Shown: piece by piece, positions 15,133 to 23,849 of the stretch
Position numbering within the stretch: the first letter of the stretch is position 1
How the letters are laid out: each line of letters starts with the position of its first letter
Origin: an uncultured Oscillospiraceae bacterium
GTDB lineage: Bacteria > Bacillota > Clostridia > Oscillospirales > Ruminococcaceae
DNA length: 43,081 bases
NCBI GenBank assembly: GCA_949282975.1
Contig: CASDQY010000021.1
Coordinates: 1-43,081, forward strand
Direction of reading: 5' to 3'
Translations under genes and position numbers: made by a program
The notes under the pieces: generated by a model
Seen by the model: only the letters and a program-made list of their open reading frames with translations
Told to the model about the DNA's origin: nothing
Database searches by the model: none

Positions 15133-16866
15133 ATGGAAAAACAACTTCTCATCGGCAACGAGGCCATTGCCCGGGGCCTGTACGAAGCCGGCTGCCGGGT
15201 GGTGTCCAGTTATCCCGGCACGCCCAGCACCGAAGTCACCGAATCTGCTGCCACCTATCCGGAAATTTACTGTGAGTGGTCCCCCAATGAAAAAGTAGGG
15301 GTGGAAACTGCTTTGGGCAGCGCCATCGCCGGGGCACGGTCCTTCTCCGGCATGAAGCATGTGGGCTTGAATGTGGCCGCCGACCCCTTGTTCACTTCGT
15401 CTTACACCGGCATCAATGCCGGCATGATGATTTTGGTGGCGGACGACCCGGGAATGCACTCTTCCCAGAACGAACAGGATTCCCGCCATTACGCCAAAGC
15501 CGCCAAATTGATGATGCTGGAACCCTCTGATTCCCAGGAATGTAAGGATTTTACAAAACTGGCGTTCACCTTGTCCGAACAGTTCGATACCCCGGTGATG
15601 CTTCGCCTTACCACCCGGGTGGCTCACTCCCGGAGCCTTGTGGAGCTGGGTGACCGGGAAGAGGTGGCCCTGCACCCCTATGTAAAGGACACCGACAAAT
15701 ATGTCATGATGCCCGGCCAGGCCAAAAAGCGCCATGTGATTGTGGAAAATCGGGTGGAAGCCCAAAAGCACTGGGCGGAGACTGCCGAAATCAACAAGGT
15801 GGAGGATAACGGCTCTAAAATCGGCGTGATCTGCGCCGGCATCAGCTATCAATATGCCCAGGAAGCTTTGGGGGACAAGGTAAACTATCTGAAGCTGGGC
15901 TGCGTCTATCCTCTGCCGGAAAAACTGATTCAGGGCTTTTCCCACCATTGTGAGAAGGTTTATGTGCTGGAACAGTTGGACCCCTTCCTGGAAGAATACT
16001 GCAAAACCATCGGCGTCGACGTCATCGGCAAGGAAGCCTTTACCCTGCAGGGAGAATATTCCCAGCGGCTGATCCGCAAGGTGATTTTAGGGGAGGAAGC
16101 CCCCACCGTCAGCCTGGACATGGCAATCCCGCCCCGTCCCCCGGTGCTCTGCGCCGGCTGCCCCCACCGGGGACTGTTCTTTGCGCTGAAGAAACTGAAG
16201 GTCACCGTCTGCGGGGACATCGGCTGCTACACCTTGGGCGCTTCCGCTCCGCTGAGCATGATCGACACCTGCATCTGCATGGGTGCTTCCATCTCCTCCC
16301 TCCATGGGCGGAACAAGGCAAACCCCGAAAATGAAAAGAAGAGCGTTGCCGTCATCGGTGATTCCACCTTCATTCACTCCGGCATTACCAGTCTCATCGA
16401 CATCGCTTATAATCACAGCAACTCTACCGTCATCGTGCTGGACAACAGCATTACCGGCATGACCGGACACCAGCAAAACCCCACCACCGGCAAGAATATC
16501 TACGGCGATCCTGCTACGGCGGTAAACCTGGAGGCTTTGGCACACGCCATCGGCATCAACCGGGTGCGGGTGGTTGACCCCTACCAGCTCAAAGAATGCG
16601 AAGATGTGATCCGGGAAGAACTGGAAGCGGAAGAACCCAGCCTGGTGATTTCCCGCCGTCCCTGCGCCCTGCTGAAGTATGTGAAGCACAACCCGCCCAT
16701 GCAGGTCGACACCGATAAATGCGTGGGCTGCAAGATGTGCCAGAAGATCGGCTGTCCGGCCCTGAGCATCCGGGATAAAAAATCCCATATTGATTTCACC
16801 CAGTGCGTGGGCTGCGGCGTCTGCACCCAGCTCTGCAAATTCGGCGCCATTGTGGAGGGCAAGTAA
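15133..16866 (+). CDS. iorA: Indolepyruvate:ferredoxin oxidoreductase, alpha subunit
   Basis: This 577-residue subunit oxidatively decarboxylates aryl-pyruvates to aryl-acetyl-CoA, reducing ferredoxin, in amino acid fermentation. The N-terminal pyrimidine-binding domain (SSYPGTPSTEV) is followed by a transketolase-C-like domain and a TPP domain with GDSTF-x-HSG and DNSITGMTGHQ (about 415-450). The C-terminus is a 2x[4Fe-4S] ferredoxin (CVGCKMCQKIGCP, then CVGCGVCTQLCKF). Length and domain order match the family. GAGAGAG precedes the ATG at 15133. It abuts iorB with no gap. The enzyme is oxygen-sensitive, which indicates a strict anaerobe. Confidence 0.96.
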   Translation: MEKQLLIGNEAIARGLYEAGCRVVSSYPGTPSTEVTESAATYPEIYCEWSPNEKVGVETALGSAIAGARSFSGMKHVGLNVAADPLFTSSYTGINAGMMILVADDPGMHSSQNEQDSRHYAKAAKLMMLEPSDSQECKDFTKLAFTLSEQFDTPVMLRLTTRVAHSRSLVELGDREEVALHPYVKDTDKYVMMPGQAKKRHVIVENRVEAQKHWAETAEINKVEDNGSKIGVICAGISYQYAQEALGDKVNYLKLGCVYPLPEKLIQGFSHHCEKVYVLEQLDPFLEEYCKTIGVDVIGKEAFTLQGEYSQRLIRKVILGEEAPTVSLDMAIPPRPPVLCAGCPHRGLFFALKKLKVTVCGDIGCYTLGASAPLSMIDTCICMGASISSLHGRNKANPENEKKSVAVIGDSTFIHSGITSLIDIAYNHSNSTVIVLDNSITGMTGHQQNPTTGKNIYGDPATAVNLEALAHAIGINRVRVVDPYQLKECEDVIREELEAEEPSLVISRRPCALLKYVKHNPPMQVDTDKCVGCKMCQKIGCPALSIRDKKSHIDFTQCVGCGVCTQLCKFGAIVEGK

Positions 16867-17448
16867 ATGGAAACCAAAAGCATTATGATTGTGGGCGTGG
16901 GCGGACAGGGCACCCTGTTGGCCAGCCGGCTTCTCGGCAACGCCCTGTTGAGCAAAAATTATGACGTAAAGGTCAGCGAGGTCCACGGCATGAGCCAGCG
17001 GGGCGGCAGCGTGGTTACCTATGTCAAGTACGGCAGCAAGGTGGCAAGCCCCATTGTCTGCCTGGGGGAAGCGGATCTGATCCTCTCCTTCGAACAGCTG
17101 GAGGCTGCCCGGTGGCTGCCCTATCTGAAAAAGGGCGGCACCATTATCACCAACACCCAGAAGATGGATCCCATGCCGGTGGTTATGGGGGCGGCGGAAT
17201 ATCCTCAGGATATCCTGGACGCCATTCGTGCCAAAGGGGTCAATCTGGTGGCTGTGGATGCCCTTTCCATGGCGGTAGAAGCCGGCAGCGCCAAGGCGGT
17301 GAACGTGGCTTTGATCGGCGTGATGGCCCGGAATATGGATCTGGAAAAGCAGGTCTGGAAAGACACCATCGCCGCTACGGTTCCCGCCAAATTCCTGGAA
17401 ATGAACGAAAAGGCCTTTGAACTGGGCTATGCGTCCCAAGGAGAATAA
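16867..17448 (+). CDS. iorB: Indolepyruvate:ferredoxin oxidoreductase, beta subunit
   Basis: This 193-residue gamma/beta-type subunit of the 2-oxoacid:ferredoxin oxidoreductase superfamily starts with VGVGGQGTLLASRLLG, and contains HGMSQRGGSVVTYVKYG, hallmark motifs of IorB. It forms the heterodimer with IorA. The ATG directly follows the iorA stop; GGAGG lies inside the end of iorA, so translation is coupled. The next gene starts 1 bp after its stop. Confidence 0.96.
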   Translation: METKSIMIVGVGGQGTLLASRLLGNALLSKNYDVKVSEVHGMSQRGGSVVTYVKYGSKVASPIVCLGEADLILSFEQLEAARWLPYLKKGGTIITNTQKMDPMPVVMGAAEYPQDILDAIRAKGVNLVAVDALSMAVEAGSAKAVNVALIGVMARNMDLEKQVWKDTIAATVPAKFLEMNEKAFELGYASQGE

Positions 17449-17449
17449 G

Positions 17450-17935
17450 ATGGATTATACCGCTTCCCCTCGGGGACAGAAAGCAAAAGCGCTGTTTTTG
17501 GAAGGGTACAACTGCTCTCAGGCCATTGTCATGGCGTTTCAGCAAGAGTTGGAGCAGAAGGGATTTCCCATGAAGGCCACCTTGTCTATGGTGGGTTCCA
17601 TGGGCGGCGGTATGGGCCGACTGCGGGAGGTCTGCGGCACGGTCAGCGCTATTTTCCTGGTGGCGGGAGCGCTGTACGGCTACAGCGACCCCAAGGACAA
17701 ACAGGCCAAAGCGGAGCACTATGCCCGCATCCAGCAGCTGGCGGCCCGGTTTCAGGAAGTCAACGGCAAGGACACCATTGTCTGCCGTGAACTGCTGGGC
17801 CTGACCCAAAAGAAGGACGATCCCACCCCCAGTGAACGCACCCCGGAATACTACAAAAAACGTCCCTGCCCGGATCTTTGCGCCATTTCGGCAGCGGTGC
17901 TGGAAGAATATATCCAACAGCATCCCTGGCAGTGA
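17450..17935 (+). CDS. C_GCAxxG_C_C family protein
   Basis: This 161-residue protein belongs to the cysteine-rich C_GCAxxG_C_C family, seen here as C22 in the GYNCSQA segment, GGGMGRLREVCG (C62), VCRELLG and RPCPDLC near the C-terminus. The family is thought to bind a metal or act in redox reactions; its function is not established. The start at 17450 is chosen because AAGGAG (in the end of iorB) is correctly spaced from it; a longer frame from 17417 runs back into iorB. Its tight coupling to iorAB suggests a redox or cofactor role for that enzyme (inference). A terminator follows. Confidence 0.88.
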   Translation: MDYTASPRGQKAKALFLEGYNCSQAIVMAFQQELEQKGFPMKATLSMVGSMGGGMGRLREVCGTVSAIFLVAGALYGYSDPKDKQAKAEHYARIQQLAARFQEVNGKDTIVCRELLGLTQKKDDPTPSERTPEYYKKRPCPDLCAISAAVLEEYIQQHPWQ

Positions 17936-17952
17936 AATAAGACAAAAAGAGT

Positions 17953-17987
17953 CCGCCCTCCGGTTTTTGCGTCGGAAGGCGGTTTTT
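17953..17987 (+). terminator. Intrinsic terminator of the ior operon
   Basis: CCGCC (17953-17957) with adjoining bases pairs with GGCGG (17978-17982), followed by TTTTT. It lies 17 bp after the C_GCAxxG gene. Confidence 0.75.
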
Positions 17988-18122
17988 CTGTATTTTGGTT
18001 TTTGCGGGGCAGAAGGATTACTTTTTCATCCATCCTGCGCTGCTGTTCCAGGCCTGGGCATTTCCTTCATCCCTTGCATGGCGGCTCCGGAATTAGCGGA
18101 AAGCAGAGGCTTTGATTTATGG

Positions 18123-19013
18123 TTACGCATCCGCCGCCGTAAAGCTTACAATGCCGCACAGGGCCAGGATCAGCACGAACACCCCAAAAGCGATCCGGTA
18201 AACGGCAAACACCGTCATGGGCTTCTTTTGCAGGAAGGAGATAAACTTCTTCACCACAAACAGCGCCACCACAAAGCTCACCACAAATCCCACGATCAGG
18301 CTTACCAGCTCGGTGGTGTTCATGGCGCCGAAGCCGCCCAGCTGGATCAGCTTCAGCCCGCTCATGCCGACCATCACCGGAATGGCTAAGAAGAAGGAAA
18401 ATTCGGCGCTGGCGGTGGTGGAAAGTCCCGCAAACCAACCGCCAATGATGGTGGAGGCACTGCGGCTCATGCCGGGAATGATGGAGAGGCATTGGAAACA
18501 CCCGATGATGATGGCCTGCTTCACGCTCACCGAAAGCCACCCTTCGCTTTGGGGGGTGGAGGGGGCTTTTTTGCAGAACTTCTCTGCCAGAATCATGGCC
18601 ACGCCCCCCAGCGCCAGCACGATGGAAACGCTGACGGGATTAAAGAGGTAGGTGTCCGCAATGTCGCCCAGCAGCAATACTCCGATGAACCCGGGAATGC
18701 AGGTAATGGCCAGGGTCACCCAGAACCGCAGGCCGGTTTGGGCATAGGGCCGCACCAGCACCCCGTTTTCCTTTTTGGGCAGGAAATTTTGCAGGGTGCG
18801 CAGAATCTTTTTCCGGTACAGCACAATCACTGCCAAAATGGCTCCCAGCTGGATGACATAGGAATAGGTGTTGATGTACTGATCGGAGGCGTTGAAATTG
18901 AGGATATCCTCAAACACAATGAGGTGGCCGGTGGAAGAGATGGGCAGAAATTCGGTGATGCCCTCTACGATCCCCAGCAAGAACGATTTGATGCAGAATA
19001 AAACGCTGTCCAT
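18123..19013 (-). CDS. uppP: Undecaprenyl-diphosphatase
   Basis: This 296-residue polytopic membrane enzyme dephosphorylates undecaprenyl pyrophosphate to recycle the lipid carrier for peptidoglycan and surface polymers, and can confer bacitracin tolerance. The two diagnostic motifs are EGITEFLPISSTGHLI near residue 17 and PGMSRSASTIIGG in the second half. About seven to eight spans follow the BacA fold. GGAAGGGAG precedes the ATG at 19013. It is convergent with the ior operon and appears monocistronic; no clear promoter was picked out upstream. Confidence 0.96.
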   Translation of the reverse strand: MDSVLFCIKSFLLGIVEGITEFLPISSTGHLIVFEDILNFNASDQYINTYSYVIQLGAILAVIVLYRKKILRTLQNFLPKKENGVLVRPYAQTGLRFWVTLAITCIPGFIGVLLLGDIADTYLFNPVSVSIVLALGGVAMILAEKFCKKAPSTPQSEGWLSVSVKQAIIIGCFQCLSIIPGMSRSASTIIGGWFAGLSTTASAEFSFFLAIPVMVGMSGLKLIQLGGFGAMNTTELVSLIVGFVVSFVVALFVVKKFISFLQKKPMTVFAVYRIAFGVFVLILALCGIVSFTAADA

Positions 19014-19207
19014 AACGGCTCCCTTCCAAGATCGTTTGCTTTATCATACGAAATACCTTTGGCTATCATACCATATCCCAACCGAAAAGGGAAGGGGAAA
19101 GGCTTCAGTTTCAAAAGATTTTATTTTTGCGGTGGATTTTTGCGATCCGTTGGCCCTGCAGCAACATCCTGCCGGAACCGCTTTCATCACGGTCCCGGTT
19201 TAGAAAA

Positions 19208-19239
19208 CTCCCCGCACCGGCAATCACCGGAGCGGGGAG
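19208..19239 (-). terminator. Intrinsic terminator of the queA-tgt operon
   Basis: CTCCCCGC (19208-19215) pairs with GCGGGGAG (19232-19239), and CCGG/CCGG extends it inside. On the minus strand it is followed by TTTTCT. It lies just after the acyltransferase gene. Confidence 0.85.
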
Positions 19240-19267
19240 AGCTTATCCTTATTCTGTCTGTGTTTTT

Positions 19268-20074
19268 TCAAAACCCCTTCAGCATTCCTCTGGCCCAGCC
19301 CACCTTCTTGCCTTCCAGCAGATACTGTTTCATGGCTCGCTGCAGGGCGGTTTTTTCCGGAAGCTGTTCATAGGGCACCCTTGGCCCGGGGAAGACCCAG
19401 TTCAAAACGCCGTCGCTGTCCCAGTCCACGCTCTGCACCTCAAAGCAGCTCTGGAACCACAAAATCCGGGAATCCTCGGGCAGAAGCTCTTTCAGCGCCG
19501 GGCTCAGCATCCAGCTGTCGCAGAGGATGGGAGCCTGGAAAAAATTCGGATAGTATTGAAGAAATAGGTCTTGCATTTGGCGCAGGGATGTTTGCAGCAG
19601 AACAGGCTCCAGCCTGGCGCCGGAGGGAATGTGCAGGGAGACTACCGGTCCTTCTTCGGTGTGGACCCGTTCGTACTCCAGTTCCCCCAGGCGGAATTCG
19701 TGAAGGGAAAGCTGTCTGGGAAACCACCACCCACAGGGGAAGGAATAGTCGCCGTAATGCTCTTTCTGCCATGTTAAAAACCGGGGGATAAATCCCATGG
19801 TATCCCAGAAAATTTTTTCCGGAATGCCTTTTTGCCGGTACTGCCGGTAGGCGGTCAAGGCGCAGTGAAGCTCGCAGGTGAGCATTTGAAATCCCTTCGG
19901 ATCCTCCCCGAAGGCCCGGGAAAGCTCTTCAAAGCCATGCTGCCACTGTTTCGGCGAAAAAAGCAGGCGCCAATAGCGTTCCCAGTCCCTGTGGCGGTAG
20001 GTTTGGTCGATTCGCTTTACCTCTTCCCGCACCGGATCGGGCAGGAGCGTTTGACAGAGCATAGAATAGTTCAT
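19268..20074 (-). CDS. GNAT-like acyltransferase domain protein
   Basis: This 268-residue soluble protein resembles the two-domain family of an N-acyltransferase-like N-terminus with a GNAT-like C-terminus: an IFWDTMGFIPRFL segment (about 107-120), an RQLSLHEFRLGELEYE segment, VSLHIPSGARLEP and a CDSWMLSP segment. These conserved blocks are the reason for the call; the substrate of the family is unknown. AAGGAGG sits 6 bp before the ATG at 20074. It starts 24 bp after the tgt stop in the same direction and precedes the operon terminator, so it is the third gene of the queuosine operon. A role in tRNA or nucleoside modification is possible but is only guilt by association. Confidence 0.72.
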   Translation of the reverse strand: MNYSMLCQTLLPDPVREEVKRIDQTYRHRDWERYWRLLFSPKQWQHGFEELSRAFGEDPKGFQMLTCELHCALTAYRQYRQKGIPEKIFWDTMGFIPRFLTWQKEHYGDYSFPCGWWFPRQLSLHEFRLGELEYERVHTEEGPVVSLHIPSGARLEPVLLQTSLRQMQDLFLQYYPNFFQAPILCDSWMLSPALKELLPEDSRILWFQSCFEVQSVDWDSDGVLNWVFPGPRVPYEQLPEKTALQRAMKQYLLEGKKVGWARGMLKGF

Positions 20075-20098
20075 GGCAGCCTCCTTTTTTGAATAAGG

Positions 20099-21229
20099 TC
20101 AAATTCGCTGATCCAATAATCCGGAATATTGCTTGCGGAATTCTTCAAAGGTACCGCTGTCCAATGCTTCCCGGATTCGCTCCATTAAGGTGTTATAGAA
20201 ATATAGGTTGTGCATCACGGCCAATCGCATGGCCAGCAGTTCGTTTGCCTTAAACAGGTGCCGCAGATAAGCCCGGCTGTGGCGGCGGCAGGTGGGGCAG
20301 TCGCAGCTTTCGTCAATGGGGCGGTCATCCTCGGCGTACTTGGCGTTTAAAATATTGCGGATGCCCTCCCAGGTGTTCAGGTGCCCGTGACGGGCATTGC
20401 GGCTGGGCATGACGCAGTCGAACATATCAATGCCCCGGGCCACTCCTTCGATGATGTTGGAGGGGGTGCCCACCCCCATCAGGTACCGGGGCTTCTCCTT
20501 TGGCGCATAGGGCAGCACCACATCCAGAATGTGGTACATCTCCTGGGTGGGTTCCCCCACGGCCAGCCCGCCGATGGCGTAGCCGTCCAGATCCAGTTCG
20601 GCAATCTGTTTCATGTGCTCGATCCGCAGATCGTCAAAGGTGCATCCCTGATTGATGCCGAACAGTTTTTGCTGGGGATTTAAGGTTTCCGGCAGGGAAT
20701 TCAGCCGGGCCATTTCCGCCTTGCACCGCTTCAGCCACCGCACCGTCCGGGCGCAGCTCTGCTTGGCATATTCATAGGGAGCGGGGTTTTCCACGCATTC
20801 GTCAAAGGCCATGGCAATGGTGGAACCTAAATGGGACTGGATCTGCATGCTTTCCTCCGGCCCCATAAACAGGATCCGCCCGTCCACATGGCTGTGGAAG
20901 GTGACTCCTTCCTCTTTGATTTTGCGCAGGGAGGCCAGGCTGAACACCTGAAACCCCCCGCTGTCGGTGAGGATGGGGCGCTCCCACCCCATGAATTTGT
21001 GTAAGCCTCCCCGGCGGTAAATCAGCTCGTCCCCCGGGCGGATGTGGAGGTGATAGGTGTTGCACAGCTCTACCTGGCACTTCAAATCCACCAGATCGTA
21101 GGAGGACACCCCGCCCTTGATGGCGGCGGCGGTGCCCACATTCATAAATACCGGGGTCTGCACCGTACCGTGTACGGTGTCCAGCCGTCCCCGCCGGGCC
21201 AGTCCCTGCTGGGATAGTAACGTGTACAT
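20099..21229 (-). CDS. tgt: tRNA-guanine (queuine/preQ1) transglycosylase
   Basis: This 376-residue enzyme exchanges G34 of GUN-anticodon tRNAs for preQ1 in the queuosine pathway. Nucleophile and base are seen as D89 in LTDSGGFQVF and D271 in FDCVMPSRNARHG. The zinc site is C309, C311, C314 and H340 (DCPTC and a later VMH). GAGGAGG precedes the ATG at 21229. It lies 11 bp after queA, the next enzyme in the pathway. No preQ1 synthesis or transport genes are visible in the window. Confidence 0.97.
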   Translation of the reverse strand: MYTLLSQQGLARRGRLDTVHGTVQTPVFMNVGTAAAIKGGVSSYDLVDLKCQVELCNTYHLHIRPGDELIYRRGGLHKFMGWERPILTDSGGFQVFSLASLRKIKEEGVTFHSHVDGRILFMGPEESMQIQSHLGSTIAMAFDECVENPAPYEYAKQSCARTVRWLKRCKAEMARLNSLPETLNPQQKLFGINQGCTFDDLRIEHMKQIAELDLDGYAIGGLAVGEPTQEMYHILDVVLPYAPKEKPRYLMGVGTPSNIIEGVARGIDMFDCVMPSRNARHGHLNTWEGIRNILNAKYAEDDRPIDESCDCPTCRRHSRAYLRHLFKANELLAMRLAVMHNLYFYNTLMERIREALDSGTFEEFRKQYSGLLDQRI

Positions 21230-21240
21230 TCAAGACCTCC

Positions 21241-22266
21241 TCAAAGGAACAGGCAGGCGTCCCCGAAGGAAAAGAACCGGTATTCCAGTCGTACTGCCTC
21301 TTCATATGCGTGTAAAATGTGTTCCCGGCCGGCAAAAGCACTGACCAGCATGATTAAAGTGCTTTCCGGCAGATGGAAATTGGTGATCAGCCCGTCCAGC
21401 ACCTTAAATTCATATCCCGGGTAGATAAAAATATCGGTGTACCCTTCCCAGGGCTGGATTTTGCCGGTAAAGGTGGCTACGCTCTCCAACGTGCGGCAGC
21501 TTGTGGTGCCCACGGCGATGACCCGGCCGCCCTTGGCCTTGGTTTGCAGGATTTTCTCCGCCGTCTCTTTGGGCAGCAGACAGTGTTCCGAATGCATTTT
21601 GTGCTGGGTAACTTCTTCCGCCTTTACCGGGCGGAAGGTGCCCAGCCCCACATGTAGGGTGACCGAAGCAAAATCCACCCCCATGGCCCGGATTTTGTCC
21701 ATCAGTTCCGGGGTGAAATGCAGCCCTGCGGTGGGGGCGGCGGCGCTGCCCAGCTCTTTGGAATACACCGTCTGGTAGCGTTCCTTGTCCTGAAGCTTTT
21801 CGGTGATGGAGGGGGGCAGGGGCATCTGGCCGATCTGGTCCAGCACCGAGTAAAAGTTCCCGTCGCAGGTAAACCGTACCATCCGATTGCCGTCCTCTTT
21901 GACCTCCACCACTTCTCCGGTGAGCAGGCCGTCTCCAAAAATCAGCTTGGTGCCGGGTTTCGCTTTTTTGCCGGGTTTGGCCAGACATTCCCACAAAAGG
22001 TTTTCCTTCTGCTCCAACAGCAGCAGCTCCATATGAGCGCCGGTGTCCTGTTTATACCCGTACAGCCGGGCGGGAAGCACCCGGGAATCGTTGACCACCA
22101 GCAGATCCCCGGGGCGGAGATAATCCGTAATATCGTAAAAGTGGCGGTGCTCCATCTCTCCGGTGAACCGGTCCATCACCAAAAGACGGGAGTGGTCCCG
22201 GGGCTCCACCGGGGTCTGGGCGATCCGCTCTTTGGGAAGATCGTAGTAAAAATCATGGGTTTTCAT
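21241..22266 (-). CDS. queA: SAM:tRNA ribosyltransferase-isomerase
   Basis: This 341-residue enzyme transfers the ribosyl moiety of S-adenosylmethionine to preQ1-tRNA, making epoxyqueuosine. The start [24 protein letters not shown], the middle [24 protein letters not shown] and the late [11 protein letters not shown] are all family signatures, and the length is typical. AAGGAA precedes the ATG at 22266 with a fairly long spacer. It is the first gene of the queA-tgt-acyltransferase operon, driven by the promoter at 22304-22332. Confidence 0.97.
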   Translation of the reverse strand: MKTHDFYYDLPKERIAQTPVEPRDHSRLLVMDRFTGEMEHRHFYDITDYLRPGDLLVVNDSRVLPARLYGYKQDTGAHMELLLLEQKENLLWECLAKPGKKAKPGTKLIFGDGLLTGEVVEVKEDGNRMVRFTCDGNFYSVLDQIGQMPLPPSITEKLQDKERYQTVYSKELGSAAAPTAGLHFTPELMDKIRAMGVDFASVTLHVGLGTFRPVKAEEVTQHKMHSEHCLLPKETAEKILQTKAKGGRVIAVGTTSCRTLESVATFTGKIQPWEGYTDIFIYPGYEFKVLDGLITNFHLPESTLIMLVSAFAGREHILHAYEEAVRLEYRFFSFGDACLFL

Positions 22267-22303
22267 GCTGTATGCTTTCCTTCTTCACTTTCAATGTAAA
22301 CTC

Positions 22304-22332
22304 ATTGTAGCAAAGGCGGCGGATTCTGTCAA
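22304..22332 (-). promoter_or_regulatory. Sigma-A promoter of the queA operon
   Basis: On the minus strand TTGACA (22327-22332) and TACAAT (22304-22309) are 17 bp apart, about 40 bp before the queA start. Confidence 0.85.
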
Positions 22333-22407
22333 ACACCTGAAAGGAAAGCAGAAATTGGCCTGCTTTTTGCCCGGGTTTTCCCATTCAAAGAACAGATGCA
22401 AAAACAG

Positions 22408-22436
22408 TTGACATCCGCTTTAGGGGATGGTATGAT
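22408..22436 (+). promoter_or_regulatory. Sigma-A promoter of the asd-dapA-dapB operon
   Basis: TTGACA (22408-22413) and TATGAT (22431-22436) have a 17-bp spacer. Transcription starts near 22443, just before the lysine riboswitch. Confidence 0.88.
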
Positions 22437-22449
22437 AAGGACATGGAAA

Positions 22450-22617
22450 TCGGATAGAGGTTGCGGCTTTTATCAGTACCCCGGCTCTTATGGAAGCACT
22501 CGCCGGATCGGGGGAAAGGAAACGCCGCCGAAGGAATTTCGCAGGGCAGCGGTTTTCCTGATGGTGCATCGAACAGGTGTATCATTGTCATCATAGAGTA
22601 TGATGGAGCGCTATCCA
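22450..22617 (+). promoter_or_regulatory. Lysine riboswitch (L-box) aptamer
   Basis: The conserved L-box blocks appear in order: GGATAGAGG followed by TGCGGCTTTTATCAGTA (22452-22477), GCCGCCGAAGGAA (about 22532), a GCAGCGG block, and a final hairpin ATCAT/ATGAT followed by GGAGCGCTATCC (about 22605-22616). GGATAG at the start pairs with CTATCC at the end as P1. The location, between a promoter and the lysine-pathway gene asd with a terminator beyond, fits a transcription-attenuating switch that shuts the operon off when lysine is abundant. Confidence 0.93.
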
Positions 22618-22676
22618 CCGATCCGGCTTAGGCTGACTGCCGGAAACGTGGATCGGGTACCAATACCTAAGATGCG

Positions 22677-22701
22677 CCGGTTTTTGCAAACCGGTTTTTT
22701 T
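22677..22701 (+). terminator. Riboswitch expression-platform terminator
   Basis: CCGGTTT (22677-22683) pairs with AAACCGG (22688-22694), followed by seven T. The upstream CCGGCTTAGG (about 22623-22632) can instead pair with CCTAAG and GCCGG (22666-22680), which would occupy the terminator's 5' arm: a plausible antiterminator. Confidence 0.88.
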
Positions 22702-22733
22702 GTTGCCGGAATTTGAATGGAGGTATCATAGCG

Positions 22734-23810
22734 ATGAAGCAGTATCAAGTGGGGATTATCGGCGCTACCGGAATGGTAGGACAGCGCTTTGCCACCCTGT
22801 TGGAAAATCACCCCTGGTTTACCGTAAAAAAATTAGCCGCCAGCGCCCGCAGCGCCGGCAAAACCTATGAAGAAGCTTTGGGAGACCGCTGGTGCATGAG
22901 CACCCCGGTGCCGGAAAGCATGAAAAACATGGTGGTACTGGATGCCTCCAAGGTGGAGGAAGTGGCTGACGGGCTGGACTTCGTGTTCTGCGCCGTGGAT
23001 ATGCCCAAGGATCAGATCCGTGCCCTGGAAGAAGCTTACGCCAAGGCGGAATGCCCGGTGGTGAGCAACAATTCCGCCCACCGCCACACCCCCGATGTCC
23101 CCATGGTGGTGCCGGAAATCAATCCGGAACACACTGGCATCATCCCGGCTCAGCGCAAGCGCCTGGGTACCAAAAAGGGCTTTATCGCCGTAAAGTCCAA
23201 CTGCTCTTTGCAGAGCTACGTTCCCGCCCTGCACCCGCTGCGCAAGTATGGTTTGACCAAGGTTTTGGCCACCACCTACCAGGCCATCAGCGGCGCAGGC
23301 AAAACCTTTGAGCACTGGCCGGAAATGGTGGATAACCTGATCCCCTATATCGGCGGGGAAGAGGAAAAGAGCGAAAAGGAACCCTTAAAGCTGTGGGGAC
23401 ACATTGAAGGCGACGTGATTGTGGATGCATCCGGCCCCTCCATCACCACCCAGTGCCTGCGGGTGCCGGTGAGCGACGGGCACACCGCTGCGGTGTTTAT
23501 GTCCTTTGAGAATAAGCCCTCCATCGAACAGATCAAGGAAGATTGGGCCGGCTTCGTGGGCGAAGCCCAGAAGAGAAATCTTCCCAGCGCCCCCAAACAA
23601 TTTTTGCACTATTTTGAAGAAAATGATCAGCCCCAGATTAAAACCGCCCGGGAACTGGAGCACGGCATGGCCATCTCCATCGGCCGGCTTCGGGAGGACA
23701 GCCAGTACGACTACAAGTTCGTCTGCATGTCCCACAACACCCTTCGAGGTGCGGCCGGGGGCGCAGTGCTTCTGGCGGAACTTCTGGCGGATCAGGGCTG
23801 GATGGACTGA
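22734..23810 (+). CDS. asd: Aspartate-semialdehyde dehydrogenase
   Basis: This 358-residue enzyme reduces aspartyl phosphate to aspartate semialdehyde, the branch point to lysine/diaminopimelate and threonine/methionine. It has an NADP-binding start (GIIGATGMVGQRF), catalytic C157 in KSNCSL and a DGHTAAV segment with the conserved His. It is the longer archaeal/fungal-like type of about 355 residues. The ATG at 22734 with GGAGG 10 bp upstream is preferred to an in-frame TTG at 22713, which precedes that site. It is the first gene of the L-box-controlled operon. Confidence 0.96.
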   Translation: MKQYQVGIIGATGMVGQRFATLLENHPWFTVKKLAASARSAGKTYEEALGDRWCMSTPVPESMKNMVVLDASKVEEVADGLDFVFCAVDMPKDQIRALEEAYAKAECPVVSNNSAHRHTPDVPMVVPEINPEHTGIIPAQRKRLGTKKGFIAVKSNCSLQSYVPALHPLRKYGLTKVLATTYQAISGAGKTFEHWPEMVDNLIPYIGGEEEKSEKEPLKLWGHIEGDVIVDASGPSITTQCLRVPVSDGHTAAVFMSFENKPSIEQIKEDWAGFVGEAQKRNLPSAPKQFLHYFEENDQPQIKTARELEHGMAISIGRLREDSQYDYKFVCMSHNTLRGAAGGAVLLAELLADQGWMD

Positions 23811-23849
23811 GATAGAACCCTTTTTGATTTCGGAAAGAAGGTTTTTGGT

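Larger units (their letters stand above)
22267..22733. promoter_or_regulatory. Divergent regulatory region queA / asd
   Basis: This 467-bp gap has no protein gene. It holds the minus-strand queA promoter (22304-22332), the plus-strand asd promoter (22408-22436), a lysine riboswitch and its terminator. A 66-codon open frame at 22396 overlaps the riboswitch and is rejected. Confidence 0.85.

Noticed and set aside
22396-22596. 66-codon open frame upstream of asd
   Set aside because: It overlies the lysine riboswitch; the conserved bases are explained by the RNA.
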